A DNA stretch of 64,000 bases from Linnemannia elongata (GCA_036320915.1 JAXBDG010000001.1:4486001-4550000), one strand, 5' to 3'. Shown: positions 21,253 through 34,528, numbered from the stretch's first letter. The notes: generated from the sequence alone by a model not told the origin. Made by a program: numbers and translations.

Positions 21253-21589
21253 CCGGCTCTCCTCACTCGCCCGACCATGTATATTAAAAGGAAATAAAAT
21301 GAAACTTGTACATGCCGTGTGCATTTTGTATGTTGAAAACAGAAAGCGAGAGTACACGTGGAGCAAAGAAGGGCATATTCAGCAAATATAAACGAGTTTG
21401 AAACCGGGACAGAATCTCATAGGCTGATGCCTGAAAATTCGAATTAAGAGACCATATCTTGGGATCCCCACGCCCAAGAAAAGGCTCGATGAAAACGAAG
21501 GGAAAACGTCCTATCCGATGGTAAGCCCTGACAACAAGTTTGGCGTCTTGATCCCTACTCGGCGTCCATCGGCTATTCTTATTTGTTCA

Positions 21590-22530
21590 ATACTTCACTT
21601 AAACCGACTCGTATTGCAGCTGTGCCTGGTGTCAATTTCGATGTCGTTGTTGCCAGTGAATTGGTCCGCACCGATTCCATGCTGTGGCAGGTGTCTCAAA
21701 CCAAGCCATCATCGAAGGGTTTCTCGGTGGAGTCTCTGCAAGAGGCACAGCCGGGCACACCTCAGGAACCTAAATAGGAGTGCCAACTCCAACGAGAATA
21801 ACGCCACTACCGCCACCACCACCACTATAAGACGAAACCTAGCATAAGGTCATGAAGAAGTTGTGTTGGGGAACTATACGCACATCGCGAACTCCGCTAC
21901 TGCACCAGCTCGTCAGGCCCGCTGTTGGTGATGGATGACCAATCACCCGCCAGTGGCAACATATTAAAGCTCGTCTCCGTCATCTACAACAATCAACAAC
22001 GCATCCCTCAGAAGTTCACCTAGCACACAACTCACAATTTGTAGAGGCGGTTGTTAGGGCCAGGCCAGGAGACAAGGGCGACCAGGTTGCTCTTGACAGC
22101 ATATAGAGAGATAGCCAGCACATGGATCGAGACCATCAAGGAACTATGGATAATTATCAAGCCGCCGCCAACCAACGATGCCCAGAAGCACAGAGCAAAA
22201 TCGGTGATCTGGAACAGCAGGGTATTAGTATGTCGCCGGACTTTCAAAGCCATGGATTGGTAGGTCGAGGCCGCCGAACGAGGGAACTCTGTCGCTTATT
22301 AAAACATCGATTGCTGGACGAGTTCGGCCATGATGTTCCCCAGAAGGCAGTTGCTCGAGGAGGAAGGCTGCTGAACTAGGACACTCAATCTCTCAGTTCA
22401 ACCTCGGCACGATGTATAATGAAGGTCAGGGTGTAGCAAAAACTCCAGTTGCAGGCTGTGGAATGGTATACGAAAGCTGCTAACCAAGGCCAGGATTGGC
22501 TAAAGTGAAGCCGTTGTTCAATAGAGAACA
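21590..22530 (+). pseudogene. Sel1-repeat gene remnant
   Basis: It starts with TRIAAVPGVNFDVVV, the second-exon start of the Sel1 genes at 59.7 and 62.7 kb (RRIAAVPD..LDVVV). The frame stops after about 57 codons. Further on, MDNYQAAANQRCPEAQSKIGD (from 22149) and FNLGTMYNEGQGVAK...WYTKAANQGQ (about 22398-22490) are out-of-frame Sel1 repeats. Several stops and frameshifts make it dead. Exon 1 is not recognisable. Confidence 0.65.
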
Positions 22531-25500
22531 TAATATAGCTCAGCCATAACCGAGCTGTTCTATTCAGCAAAACCGTCAATGAGGACATCAATTGACTTTG
22601 GAGTTTATTTTAGTAGATAGTTTCTCCTTATGTCCACGTTGATTCCTAAGTTTTGATGCCTCATTTCAAAGTAAAGCAAGAGATAGAGACCAGCACCATC
22701 CTCTACTGGTTAGACAAAGGGAAAAATAACACATAAGGATGAGCGCGTAGCTTCGAACCTGAAAAAGGCAAAATCGTCTTGGCCACCACACCATCCCTAT
22801 CCTCACAACCCACCAAAACACACGCGTATTAGCACCAGTACACGAGAAAAAAAAGAAATGCCGAGGTATGGAATTTCCCAATGCATTAAGCGAAGAGAAG
22901 GAAGCCGATACCGACGATAATGCAGCGCATAATTCCTCAGTAGCCGCACAAAAAGCTAGCCTCTTCACTTCGACGCAATAAAACCAAAGGCAGGCCAAGG
23001 AAATCCTGTCTGCGTTATTCCCCCCCCCCCCCCCCCCCCCACCACACACACACACTCAAAAAGACCATTCTCAGTATCTTCATAATTTGCGGTTGCCTGA
23101 ATCGGACGCTCTTCGCTTTGTCTTTATTATTATGCCTCGAATTATTCGCCGCGAACCACTACACACCGGTCCTAATTGAGGCCTACGCCAAACTGCCCTG
23201 TCATCTCTCCTTCATCCCTCAGGCTTGTCAGCTCCACTCCAAACATGACCCACCACTCGCGCGCAAATTGCAATTAGCCAAGAAGTACCTCCTTCTCCTC
23301 GTTGTTGTCCTCATCGCTCACCAATCCTGACTTACAAATAGCATAACCGAGGCTAACAGAAGGAACAAGAGTGAGGGTGAGAGGATTGATACGACACAGG
23401 CTGTTGTTTTTCTTGAGCAAAAGGAAGCAAAAATTGGGTGTTGGTTGTAAATGAGTAAATCTTTTATTGCAAATGGGCGTCCTGCTGGTTGTGTGTACTT
23501 GTTTTCTACGGACAAGGCAAGAAGAATAGTAACGAGAAACGAACTGTGATTTCGATAGGCTCCCCGCTCACCCCGCCCAGTGTGGCTGAAGGGGATAGAG
23601 GTGTAATGAGGCGGGCTGCGGCCGCAGGAGAAAAGATTTTGTCAAGGGCAAGGGGAAGGTAATTAAAGAGAGGACAGGGAGAAATGACGCTCAAATGAGG
23701 ATGAAAGGAATTAGATCCGGCGTGTGTCCTGCCCTATCCAGTCTATTTTCAGATTGGAGTTGAGGGAGAAGGTAAGATCGTCGGAGAAGAGGGAATACAC
23801 TGGAAAAAATGCTACAGGAGTAGGAAGGAAAGAGAGGGGCTGATAAAGCACGCATGAACACTAGCTTCTGCGAGGTAAACGCAGTGAAAAAGGTAAAAAA
23901 GATGCTAGTGCAGGCAGTGCTGCTCGCTGTCAGCAAAAGGCAAAACTTCAAGTGATGCGGCCATTACTATGTGCGCTGAGTTTTTTGTGGCTGAATTGGG
24001 CAAGTAGTGGGTGAGAAGGAAAGTAGTCTTGTTGAGGTAGCAAATCGACAGAACGAGGGAATGGGAGAAGGAAAAGGGGAGATGCATCGCCATTGTAATG
24101 GGTGAAAAGCGCAATCGGAACGTCCTGCTCTTGAAGCATAATCCTACTCCGTCTGCCTGTCTGTATTCGGAGAGAAGTGAGTGTTTTGGTGGCCCTCGTT
24201 CGTTGTTGTTACTCCTCCCAGTTGACGTTTTTTCTATCCCCTGTTTGTCGGCTCCCTCATCCGCTTTGGCTGTGACTCTTATCAAAATTCGGGAGAGGAA
24301 ACACGGGAGACGAAAGAGTGAAGGTAAAAGTCGATGTCTGGAGGTGCCAGCAAGGGTTGAGAACTGGTGGTTTGGAGACAGTGAACAAGGAGGTCAGTGT
24401 TTCTATACAACGAAACAAAAGTACTATCAGAAAAGAACTTGCAAACCTAATCGACTTTTTACTTCCTTGTCACTATGCGTTGTGTGCTGTCCTCCATTCG
24501 ACTAAATCGTACTCCTCGGAGCAACTAAGCCATCAGATGAAATCTACGCAAATCGTAAAGAAACTAGTATTTGTTCCTTTCGTTCCCTAGTTTGGACAAC
24601 AACTGCTGCTTGTTTTTTATGTTTGCCGTATTTTTATACGGACGTAACGTTGTTCTCCTTGTCCTGCCGGATGTTTTTTGTTGTTTTCTCTTAGTTGACA
24701 AAGATGATTTTGGCGGTTTGGTCAGAGGGGTCTTCAGCCACGATATTTTCCCCTCTGCCCCATATACATTTGGGTCGTTCTCCTCTCTCCTATCCCTCCT
24801 CCCCTTGCATGATATTTTCACCATGGCACAATTGCTCACAGAGACGTAATCGTGCCATCTTATTTTCCCTTTGTGTCCAGTCTGACCCTCTATTTGACGG
24901 GCCTCCGAATCCCCAAAACTGCTAGCCACACTGAAATCACACTTCATTTCAATATATCTTCCTGTTCGTGTGGATACACGGATCGATCAGTTTCTTCTTC
25001 TAGTTACTCTCCCGTTTGTGTGGCCCCATTGCCTCCCCTTCGACTGCATCATTAGTAGTCCACATGGTGTTGGTGGTGTTGATAATGTTATGCACTTGTT
25101 ACTGTGAAAAAGGAAAAGGGCATTCGAAGTACTCGTAGTATCTATTGTTTTTATCCAGACCAGAATAACATAAATAGCACTAATCTTTTCTTCATTTTCC
25201 TTCCCCTTATCGACTTCGCACTGTCAGAAAGGGGAAAGAAAATCCTTTCGCACTTATTGTTATCCAACAGACTTTTTTGCAGCCTCGCGTTCGTCATATT
25301 TTTCATTTTCTGTGCAGACGTACTGTACTAACTCAAGAATAGTACCTAGAACTGGTCGGATCAATTTGCCCTGTCATGGAGGGGCACAAGCGAACCCCGT
25401 AACAAATCTTTTTTTTTTCTCCTCGGAGAGAGAAAGAAACGAATGCAAGATAAGTATTTAATGAAAATGATAGGATGAAAATGAAATGCGTGTGAATCAT

Positions 25501-28374
25501 ATGCAGGCGTGGGTGAAGGATGGAGAGAGGGAAAGGAGGGCAGAAAGGCCGGAGGGCAACCCCGCTGGATGCCAAGCAAATCATCACTCCCAAACCTCAT
25601 AATAAGTACTGTATGCCAACTGACGGGTGCCAAGCTCTGCGTGCCAAGTCTCTGCCAAGCAAAATGATGAGCACCCTGTCCTTACTTCTTGCTCCCTTTT
25701 GAAAAACGCCAAGCTTTTGGACGTTTTTGCTCTCACATAAACAAAGGGATACCCACCGACACACGACGGATTTGAGAGAGAATGGAGAGAGATGAAAGAA
25801 GAAGGTTCACAATGTGCATTAGCGGGCGTAAAAAACAAAAGAGTAAAAGAATACTGTGATGGCGCGGGTGTTAGGAGGAAGGGGGGGTGTCCAACCAGAA
25901 TCAGCATTGTGTCGCACAAGAACATCAGAGCATTCACAAGTCATTCTGCCTGTCTGTCCGTCAGTTCTCTCAGTGGGTTGGTTAGTTCGATGATGAGTTG
26001 AGCATTGCTGGTACTTGAGCAGGAAGGGAAGTAGTAGAATTGCAGAAAGCGGGGGGAGGGTAGACTAAGAGGAGCAAGAGGAAGGGGAAAGAGTTCGAAA
26101 AGGTAAAAATATAGCATCTATCCCATCGCATGATGGATTGTGTGTGTGATGGATGGCAGTGCAAAAAATAAAGGGGCGGAATAGGGATGGCAGACATCAT
26201 AGGGGTGAGAGAAGACAGGCAAGGGAGCAAGCACAGATGGCGTTGCGCTGTTATTTTTTCTTGGCACGGCCACAATAAGGACGGCGAGTCGTTGTCGCTA
26301 ATAGTTGGTGGGAAAGGGGGGCGACAATGGAAGGGTGAGAAGGGCATGAGGGACAGGAGGGAGACAAGAGAAGGCGTTGTTGTTCCGAAAGGGCGTTTTT
26401 TGTTTTTCTGAGTGTTATTGTATTCAATTCAATTGAAGAAAAGAGGACACATGAACTTAGCCACGATCAGGCGCTGCTGTCAGTGGTTTGTTGATGATGA
26501 TGAACAACAGGAATTAGCTTGTGAATGAGGTTTTGTGAGCACAACACACGTACACTTACACCTTCACTCATCCTTCATCCCTCAGATGATCGCCCTTCTC
26601 CTTACCTACATCTCCCCTCTTTTACGCCACTCTCATACCAATTCCCCATTGACGGCCTCATTAAAAAAAATTAAAGGAAAGACATGCAATTGGTGGTCCC
26701 AAGTCTATTGCACCTGAGCGCTGCCGTTATTTTTCAACTTTCATAATGGTATCAAGAGGAGCCGCCAGATCGGACTTTATCCAAAGGTACGATGTTATTG
26801 TTTTATTGATTGATTGATTGATTGTAAGAATACCAAGAAAAAGGCTCCAGAGACGACATACAGGTAGACACAAGAAAAAAATTCAGAAGACGAGGGTGTC
26901 TTTACTTGTGCATGTCCCTCTTTTGCCCCTTCCTCCTCGTGGTTCCTGCTTCTTTTGCCGTGTTTGACGATCATGAATCGGACACACACGCAACACACGA
27001 AAAACGACAAAAAAAAGGAGACGCAGAGGGAGAAATTACTTGAGAGAAGCCGATAAAGGGAGGTTGGATTGATGACGAGGTGTATGAAAAAAAAGAGGGT
27101 TGGTGGGTTGAACGGGAGATCCTTTTTTACGAGCCACTGGTGGAAAAAATCAAAAGGAAGAAAGTGGGTCCATCCACAGTTGACTACGAGAGGTATATCT
27201 GTCGCCCTCTCTGTCACTCTGTCGGTCAGGGCACTCAACCAGACCGGTTTGAAGGAATAAGGGAAGGGAGGGGACATCTTTTTCCTCACTTTGCTCTCTG
27301 CTTGTTTTGGGTGATTTCTTTCGGCGGGTGAAAAAAAAAAAAGAATCAATAATATGGAACGTGAACCCACACCATGTGCAATTACGGATACTTCTCTGTA
27401 TCCTTCCCTTCTCTGCCTTTGCTTCTATTCCCCATCATACTTCATTATCGTCGAATCGTGGCCAGAGGACATGCAACCAACAAAGTACTCTCTCTCCTCT
27501 CACTCTTCACAATGTTGCTATATGTTGTTTCTGTATATTAGCCTTTCGCTTACTGTAATATGAATGGGGACAGAGGAAAAAAGGGGAAGGGAGATGAATA
27601 AGGGGATCGGATTGAATTTTTGCTTTCGGCCTCTGCATCCGGTATTGATTTCTTTGTGTGGCACACACGCAATGATAACGAGTAGTGTGAGTAAAAAGGG
27701 CGTATCTATCTGGTGTATGCGACTGAGTTACATGGGCCAGGAAGCCAAGTAGACATGGAAGAGAGAGAAAAGAGCGCAATCGTCGAAAGTCTTGGCATTT
27801 TTGAGTTTGCCAAGAGTGCCAAGAGTTTTTTGTGTCATTGGGTCTCAGCAACAGAGGTGGTGTTTGTTTGTGTGTAAACAGAGGAGAGAGAAAAAAAAAA
27901 GAAAAAAAAAAGGAGAGCACAGAGAAGAAGATTGAATAGAATTGAATTCGAAATATAATTTCTTAACTGCGCGCGTGGAAGGGAGAGAGAAGTGAGGTAT
28001 TCTTCACTGGCCTGGTGTCAGTGCTACCCCTTCTCATCTCATTTATTATTAGAGAGACAACAATACAGCAACTGATATCAGTTCAATTCAGTTCAAAAAT
28101 GATGTTCCAGCGAATGAACGTGCGTCTATTTTTCTTTTGTGGGACAAGAACAAACAAGCAAAGAAAAAAGGGCAAAGCACGCACATACACTCTTACTACC
28201 TCAATATCCGTTCATCCGATACTTTTCCCAGCAGGTATTAAAGTAAAATATCCCCCAATTCAATTGACCTTGAACCTTCCGTGCCCCTGCAACATACAAG
28301 GCAATCAAGGCAAACAAGCAGAAACCCACGAGGATAACCCACTCCCCTTGGTTGTCGACTTGTTCATTTGCATG
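22531..28374. other. Long gene-less interval upstream of the C2H2 factor
   Basis: Nearly 5.9 kb with only short, low-complexity open frames on both strands. Much of it is purine- or pyrimidine-skewed. It holds a 21-nt C tract (23020-23040) followed by an AC run, an (ATTG)n microsatellite at about 26804-26825, and four copies of a TTCAATTCAATT-like motif (26423, 27934, 28081, 28256). It may be a large regulatory region or hold non-coding transcripts. I see no coding gene, tRNA or transposon in it. Confidence 0.5.
23020..23040. repeat. Homopolymer C tract
   Basis: 21 consecutive C followed by an ACCACACACACACAC run. Length is uncertain in most sequencing methods. Confidence 0.9.
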
Positions 28375-28382
28375 TATATAAG
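28375..28382 (+). promoter_or_regulatory. TATA box of the C2H2 factor gene
   Basis: TATATAAG lies 196 bp before the ATG, followed by a C/T-rich leader with a (TCA)n run. The position and the pyrimidine-rich leader fit a fungal core promoter. Confidence 0.5.
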
Positions 28383-28570
28383 ATCGCCACCCCTTTCCCC
28401 TTCCCACTTTTTTTTATCATCATCTTCAATCATCATCATCATCATCATCGTAAATCGCAACAAAGCAAAGCAAAGGCTACTTCTCATAGAATAAATACTC
28501 TCGCACTCCCATCTCGCCTCCTCTTCTTTCTTCGCCTTCAGCTACTCCTCTTCACCAAACATCAGCTTCA

Positions 28571-29767
28571 ATGCAAGTCCATCCTTCAGCTCCCAGCCAC
28601 TACTACACCACCTCCACAACCCAACAACACCCCTACAACCCAAATATGTTCGCCTCCACAACCTCCTCACAATACACCCTCCTCGACCACCACCAACAGC
28701 AGCAGCAAGAACAACAACAACAGCAGCAGCAGCCAAACGAAGACATGTTCTTGCAGCTCGAGCGTCTCCTCATGGGCATCTCCCCCTTTCCTCCAACCAT
28801 GCCCACCCTCGCAAAACCCACCTGCCCTTCTCTCGACGACCAGCTTATGGCTGAGATGTCCTCCCCTTCTCCTTCGACCATTCCCTCTATCGTCCTCAAC
28901 GAGCAGTCTCTTGACATGCTTCAGCAATTCTACCAGAACCAGGATAGCCAGCACAACAACAACCAGCATTACAGCCAGTCGCACGAGCAATCTGATTGCT
29001 CTTCGACCTCGCGTTCAGGATCCCCCCCCGCATCGCCCTATAGCTATGCCTCGTCCTTGGTTTCGTCCCCCGCAATGCCTATTTTGGACTACAACAACTC
29101 CTATGCCTCTATGGTCGCACAACAACACCATCATCACCACCAGCAGTTTGAGCAGCAGATGACCATGCCCTTGAACTTGCCCCCCATCGAAGCCTACATG
29201 GCCCCTTCTGCTGCCCTCCTCTCCCATTCGCACTCGCACCACTGCCAGCACGTTCAGCCTCTGTCCTCCGTCATGCCTACAACCACCACCTACAAGAAGT
29301 CCAAGACCCACCACCGCCGCTCCTCGTCGTCCGCCTCCTCCGCCATCTCTGCCTACGAGTCCACAGCAGCGCGTGGCTACCGCGCCTCTTCCATCTCCTC
29401 CGTCTGCTCTGCAACCTCCACAACCTCTACCATCAATGGCTCTGTTCCTATCACCACCACCACAAAGGCCGTCCGCCCAGTCAAGTCTTACGCCTGCCCG
29501 ACCTGCACAAAGCCTTTCCCCACCCGGACGCAGCTCAAGTCTCACATGGCGATCCACACCGACCTCTTCCCCTTCCCCTGTCAATACGCCGGCTGTGAGC
29601 TCCACTTCAAGCGCAAGCACGATCTCCGTCGCCACGTTGACGCCAAGCATGCCCTCGTCAAGAAGTACCTCTGCACTGGCGGTTGTGGTGAGGGTTTCGG
29701 TCGTCGTGATCAGATGGTTCGCCACTTGCGTCGCGGTATCTGCGGCAAGGGCTTTCAGACCGAGTAA
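28571..29767 (+). CDS. C2H2 zinc-finger transcription factor, Crz1-like
   Basis: 398 aa, intronless. The N-terminal 300 residues are low complexity: a Gln run (about 38-54), His/Gln and Ser/Thr/Pro-rich stretches, typical of an activation region. The C-terminus has three zinc fingers: C309/C312/H325/H329, C337/C342/H355/H360 and an atypical C368/C372/H385/C391. The third reads GGCGEGFGRRDQMVRH, resembling the last finger of Crz1/Prz1-type calcineurin-responsive factors (CGKxFGRxDALxRH). If the homology holds, it would be a Ca2+/stress-regulated factor shuttling to the nucleus; I could not identify a clear PxIxIT docking motif. The protein ends shortly after the third finger. Its isolated position in gene-poor DNA suggests complex regulation. 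Confidence 0.8.
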   Translation: MQVHPSAPSHYYTTSTTQQHPYNPNMFASTTSSQYTLLDHHQQQQQEQQQQQQQPNEDMFLQLERLLMGISPFPPTMPTLAKPTCPSLDDQLMAEMSSPSPSTIPSIVLNEQSLDMLQQFYQNQDSQHNNNQHYSQSHEQSDCSSTSRSGSPPASPYSYASSLVSSPAMPILDYNNSYASMVAQQHHHHHQQFEQQMTMPLNLPPIEAYMAPSAALLSHSHSHHCQHVQPLSSVMPTTTTYKKSKTHHRRSSSSASSAISAYESTAARGYRASSISSVCSATSTTSTINGSVPITTTTKAVRPVKSYACPTCTKPFPTRTQLKSHMAIHTDLFPFPCQYAGCELHFKRKHDLRRHVDAKHALVKKYLCTGGCGEGFGRRDQMVRHLRRGICGKGFQTE

Positions 29768-32399
29768 ATGGCCTGACCTCGAGCCCACGCGCACAACACC
29801 TTCTTTGTATATCTAGATTTGTAGCAACATTCCTCCCCAACACCATTTAGCAAAGTGCTTGCAATTGTACAATACATTAAAATCGAAAACAATCAAAAAC
29901 ACTTCCTCGTCTCTTTCTCTGTCTCTTGTTTATCTGTCTTCTGTCTCTACTTGCTTGTCTTGTCTTGTTGCTTGTTATGTTTGCCACCAGTTGTCTTACT
30001 CGTGAACTGACCTAAACGACTTTATATTGCGCTCGCTATGCTCATCCTCTCTAACTACACGTTCAACGTTCCTGTTAATTCTTCTTTACAGCAAAAACGA
30101 CATGGTTTGAATCGACGTCCTTGATGAGCACGAACAAATCAAAATTAGGACGAGAAGGAGGGACAAGAAGGTTGTCGGATGGACTTACCGAGGAGTAAAC
30201 ACACAACTGAAAACAAGGTTCCTCTTTTTTCTTTTGATTTCGACTCCTCACGAAGAACGAACGAGAGGACGAGGAAGAGACAGAGGGAAATAGAGAGTGA
30301 GGGAAAGCAGGACAAGCAGGTGAGAGCTGCAGCTGCCACGCAGGTTAGTCGAGTCGAATGACAGGTACCAGTCAGATACAGGTGGTGGCAAAGATGCGAT
30401 GGCAAGATTGGAAGAGCAGTTTGACGGGCGCCCTCTGACTCCCTCTCCGACGTCCACGCACAGAAAGCATAGGTCGGTTAACAGTTCATTAGCAGGTAAT
30501 CAAAGTTCTCTCCATCAAAGACGCTACTCCTGGTCTTACTCGTTTTTCAATTCAATTCACATCTGGAGACTCTATACACAACACAAGGCGAAACTCTAAC
30601 GGGTGCTTGCTATATTTTTCTTGTGTATGTTTTCTTTCTTCTGCTGTGGGCTTTTCCCTTGCATTATAGAAGCAATTGAACACAAAGAAAAAACAGGAGA
30701 AAAAGCACGCAAACTTGACCAAGGCAGTAAGGTATACAGCATGGGCCTGTCTTGTCTTTCCTTGCCTTCTTATTTGTCCACGTAGCACTATCAATCCGTC
30801 CATCGTCCTCGTATCACAACAGTGCCAGTGAAGGTCGACAAAAAAACTGATGGATACAAGACGGCCGGGCGGCCAAATCTGAGTACTTTGAACTTGTAGG
30901 CACAAGTCGACAGAATTCATTTCCCCCCATCTCTCTCCTTTCACCTGACATGATCGTTGATATGAATGCAGCGCGAGGAACTAAAATCGACTTGTGTCCC
31001 CATTTTTCTCGTTCCCCATCCACCATGCAACTCCTTCCTTCCTTGTCTTGGACCAATGACCTGCCTTCATTCTTGTGCTCACTTCTCGATGCACATACAC
31101 ATACACATGTACTTTTAGGGTGGGGGAGGAACATGTAAAAAAAACAAGAGCAAATTTCTTTTCCGCCACCCTCTTTCCACTCTCCCGCTGTCCCCCTTCT
31201 CTTCCTTTCATTCGGATTTGCCCTGTGTCAACATATTTTGTCTGTATGCACCATTAGCTATTAGCTTGCTTTTTTCTTTTTCATTCTCCGTGAGCGTAGA
31301 AAGAAGAAGTGGGTCGACCAATGATACCATGCCCCAGCGTCGCTTATACACACTCAGCTCTCCTTTCCACCGATTAAGGTGAGAGTTTCACCCTTTCGAC
31401 TTTTGAATTGAGTTGAGCGAGTGGTAATCGAGCCACTGCAGGTGGCATAGAAATACTCGGTCGCGAGATGGAAAAAAGGCGAGTGAGACGATCTGGGAAG
31501 AAGAAAGGATGTAGGGGACAAGGGACTTGGGATTGATGTGTAATTGGTGGCGTCTTGGATTTCAGATTCCGTTAAAGGACAATAAGGCCGGACTACAATT
31601 AGAAAGAGACGACGTAGATACAAGGCACGACACACATAATGTTTGACATGGAAGCAATCCCAGAACAAAAGTATAAAATCATCCAAGAACGAAGGCGTTC
31701 CTAGAACATGTTAGACTTACAACGAAAAAAATTTGTTCTTTGTTTGTTGTTGGTTTCTATTTGAGTTGGGGTTTTTACCTTTATTTACCACTCTTGAATC
31801 TGCTGTGAGTTTGGCCTCGCAGCTGAGACGTCAATCAAATGGTACCGTCAGACATCACACATAACATCACCACTGTAGCCACTACCACCTTTGCTCCTGA
31901 ATCTGGCTCCCTCCTTGATCCCGAGAACTGCCGTCCTGTTTGCTGCTACGATTGGAGGCCACTCCGCCAGCAAATCGTATTCCTCCTCGAGGAGAGTCTC
32001 CATTCCGGATACTGGGCGTAATGCCTGACGTGAACTTGTGAAGAATGCTCACGGTAGGAACGTGCCTGACCCCAGCGCCACCATCTATCTAAAAGTTCTT
32101 TCATCTTTTGTAGAGTATGTGTGTTCTTTTTTTCCTGTTAATACCCAGCTTTAGATAGAAACAAGCAATAGCCGTAGGGGTTCCGTTCAGGTACCATCTA
32201 TTGGTATATCGCTCTGTCTGCCGCCATCATCACTCTAATAAGATAATAGCAAGTCTGTTCTACAAGTAAACGAAAAAAAAGTCCCCCAGGAAATGAAAGT
32301 AGTACGAGGAAAAAGAGTAAACAATGTTATCGTTTTGCCTCTCGTTGCATCTTAAAAAAGATGCACTGCTCGTCGTTCTGATTCCTATCTAAAGAGAAG
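29768..32399. other. Intergenic, no gene seen
   Basis: 2.6 kb of mixed sequence with only short frames. The first ~120 bp is probably the 3' UTR of the zinc-finger gene. Two more TTCAATTCAATT-like motifs occur at 30546-30558 and 31404-31417. A 60-codon ORF at 31839-32021 has no recognisable features. Confidence 0.4.
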
Positions 32400-34528
32400 A
32401 CTTAAGTTTCGAGAACCCTCCCTTTGCCTCAACCTGCACCTGAAGCTATGCCGGCGACGAACCCGTAGGCGCAGAGTCCGTCATCAATATCCTCACAACC
32501 TCCAAATCCTGTGGCGCCAGCTCATGTCCCTGTCTCGCAGCCTTCTCCAACCATTCCCCATTTTCCCCTCAACTCCACTCTGATACAACATCCCAACACT
32601 GTATTGTGCCTTGGCGTGCCCCTGCCCTGCAGCCTTCAAGTACCGCTCAAATGCCTTCCCTATATCCCGCTCCACCCTTCGCAATGCTCATACACGAACC
32701 CAACATTAAATTGCGCTGGCGCATGGTCCTGTTCAGCAGACTTCAAGTAAAACCTCAGAGCCTTCCGCGAATCCTGATCGAAGCCCTTTCCGGTATCGTA
32801 CAACAGTCCGACACTGAACTGAGTCTTGGCGTGGCCTCGCCTGGCAGCCCGGAGGTAATATCCTCGTGACTTGATGTTATCCTGTCCCCCAGGAGCCTCA
32901 CCGTTCTCGTATATGAACCCTAGGTTGTGCTCTGCAGACGCATGACCCTTCTCGGCCGCTCTAACGTACCACTCAAACGCCTTGCCCAAATCTTGCTTTA
33001 CCCCCTTCCCCTGATCAAACACAACTCCAACATTATAGATAGCGCCTGCATGCCCCAACTCAGCAGCCTTCATAAACTACGTCAACGTCGCCCCATGATC
33101 CTTCGCAACCCCTTGCCCATTCTCATAGAACAACCCCAAGTTGAACGCCGTCTTCGGATGATCCTGTGCTGCCGCAAGGAGGTACCACCTCTTTGCCTCG
33201 GTATCGCTCTGTGGGAGACCTCGTCCTTCATCATACATGACTGCAAGGCTGTACTGGGCAGGCGCGTATCCTCGACTGGCGGAGGTCATGTGCCATACCG
33301 CGGCATCCTCATCGTCCTGAGAGGTTCCGTGAAGTCCGTTTTCATATTATAATGCGACCTCGTATGCGGTGAAGGCGGCATCATAGTGGGCTAAGGAGGG
33401 TTCCTGGTTTTGTGATTTTGGTAGTGGCTGTGCTTGTGGCGTGCTTCTCGTTGTTGTGATTGTGGTTGCGGCTGCGGGGATGTGGTGTGATTCGTCCTCG
33501 TCTATTGTGCCGTATGGAACGTCACTCACCATCAAATATGCAAATGATGACTGATGCCAAGACGACTGTAAAGTGTCATGATCCCGATCCTGCTCGGTTC
33601 TCTCCTGCTGGTGGTAAGAGGTCATGAAATCATTTTCCACGATTGCCTAGGGACCCGGCCGTGACCTGTCATCACAGTCGTCTACAATTGCCTGAGGTCC
33701 CGGACGAGATGCACACCCTCTCCCCTCCTCTGACACCTGAAGATCTGCACCTACAGATTCAAGATGGGTCCTACTCAAGGTATGCGTGGCCTTGTTGACA
33801 TCGCGTTGAGCTGGTGTTGTTGGAGGGACATAGTTGACGTCTGAGGGGAGAAGGGCATGGTAATACATCCTAAAGGCGACGTAGTCTCCTGACAAGTACT
33901 CTGGTGACCTAAGTTTCGTGTTAGAGGGCGGTGGTGGTGGTGAGATGCATGAAGAGGAGTCCTGTATCGTTGAAGATGAAGCTGGTGGCGGTGGTGCATA
34001 ATAAGTTGATCCTGCTCCTGTAGTAGTAGTAACATCAAAACCCGCAGTAACCTGTTTTGGATTGCCTTGGGGAACTCCTGCCTCCGTGTGTCGCTTGACC
34101 GTCGATGACTATCTCCAGCGTCGCGTTCGGGATTACAGCAATCCTTTTGCGGATCCAGCCTATCAATTGAACAAAAAAAGGTTCCACAAGCTTAGCCGTT
34201 GAATACATCTCATCACTCATAGAAACACTATTCCAAACCAAAACGTACGCTAAATCAAAAAAAAATGTCCCAAGACCTACGTGCGGAACTTGGTATCTTT
34301 CATAAACGGCAGCACCCTACCCTCATAACGGACATAGAGGCCATCACGAAAGACTGCAAGAATATCCTCCCATAACACGAATTCAAGCCTTGTACTGGGG
34401 TCAAAGTGGCAGGTTAGAAGGACGACTCCTCCGTCGCGTGATGTTGAGGAGGAGGAGGAGGGTGAAAACCCGTCTTTGTAGACTGATCGGACTGCTTGGA
34501 CATGTTGTGACGCATTGCCTTGTGACAT
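32400..34528 (-). pseudogene. Sel1-repeat gene with N-terminal module, broken
   Basis: Exon 1 (34528-34281) codes the family's N-terminal module ending VLPFMKDTKFRT, with a phase-2 donor as in the intact genes. Exon 2 begins near 34150 but has a frameshift at the IAVIPNATLEIVIDG block and another near 34100. A Pro-rich linker follows (PPPPASS, PPPPPSN). In-frame stops occur at about 33650 (TAG), 33347 (TAA) and 33077 (TAG), with reading continuing in the same frame after each. At least five Sel1 repeats are readable (for example AGAIYNVGVVFDQGKGV, AEHNLGFIYENG). Two more frameshifts lie near 32680 and 32550. A recent pseudogene is the simplest explanation. Confidence 0.8.

Noticed and set aside
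26700..26795. Sequence with tRNA-like words (GGTATCAAGAGG, CCGCCAGA)
   Set aside because: No B-box (GGTTCGANTCC), no acceptor stem pairing; also no 5S-like sequence seen elsewhere.
26795..27370. 191-codon minus-strand frame in the gene-less interval
   Set aside because: Low complexity, Phe/Ser-rich, no signal or domain, and starts in poly-purine DNA.
28633..28917. Cysteine-rich antisense frame
   Set aside because: The run of cysteines is the reverse complement of the Gln-coding repeat and not a real cysteine motif.
29015..29794. 259-codon frame antisense to the zinc-finger gene
   Set aside because: Gly/Arg/Val-rich mirror of the low-complexity coding strand; the other strand encodes clear C2H2 fingers.
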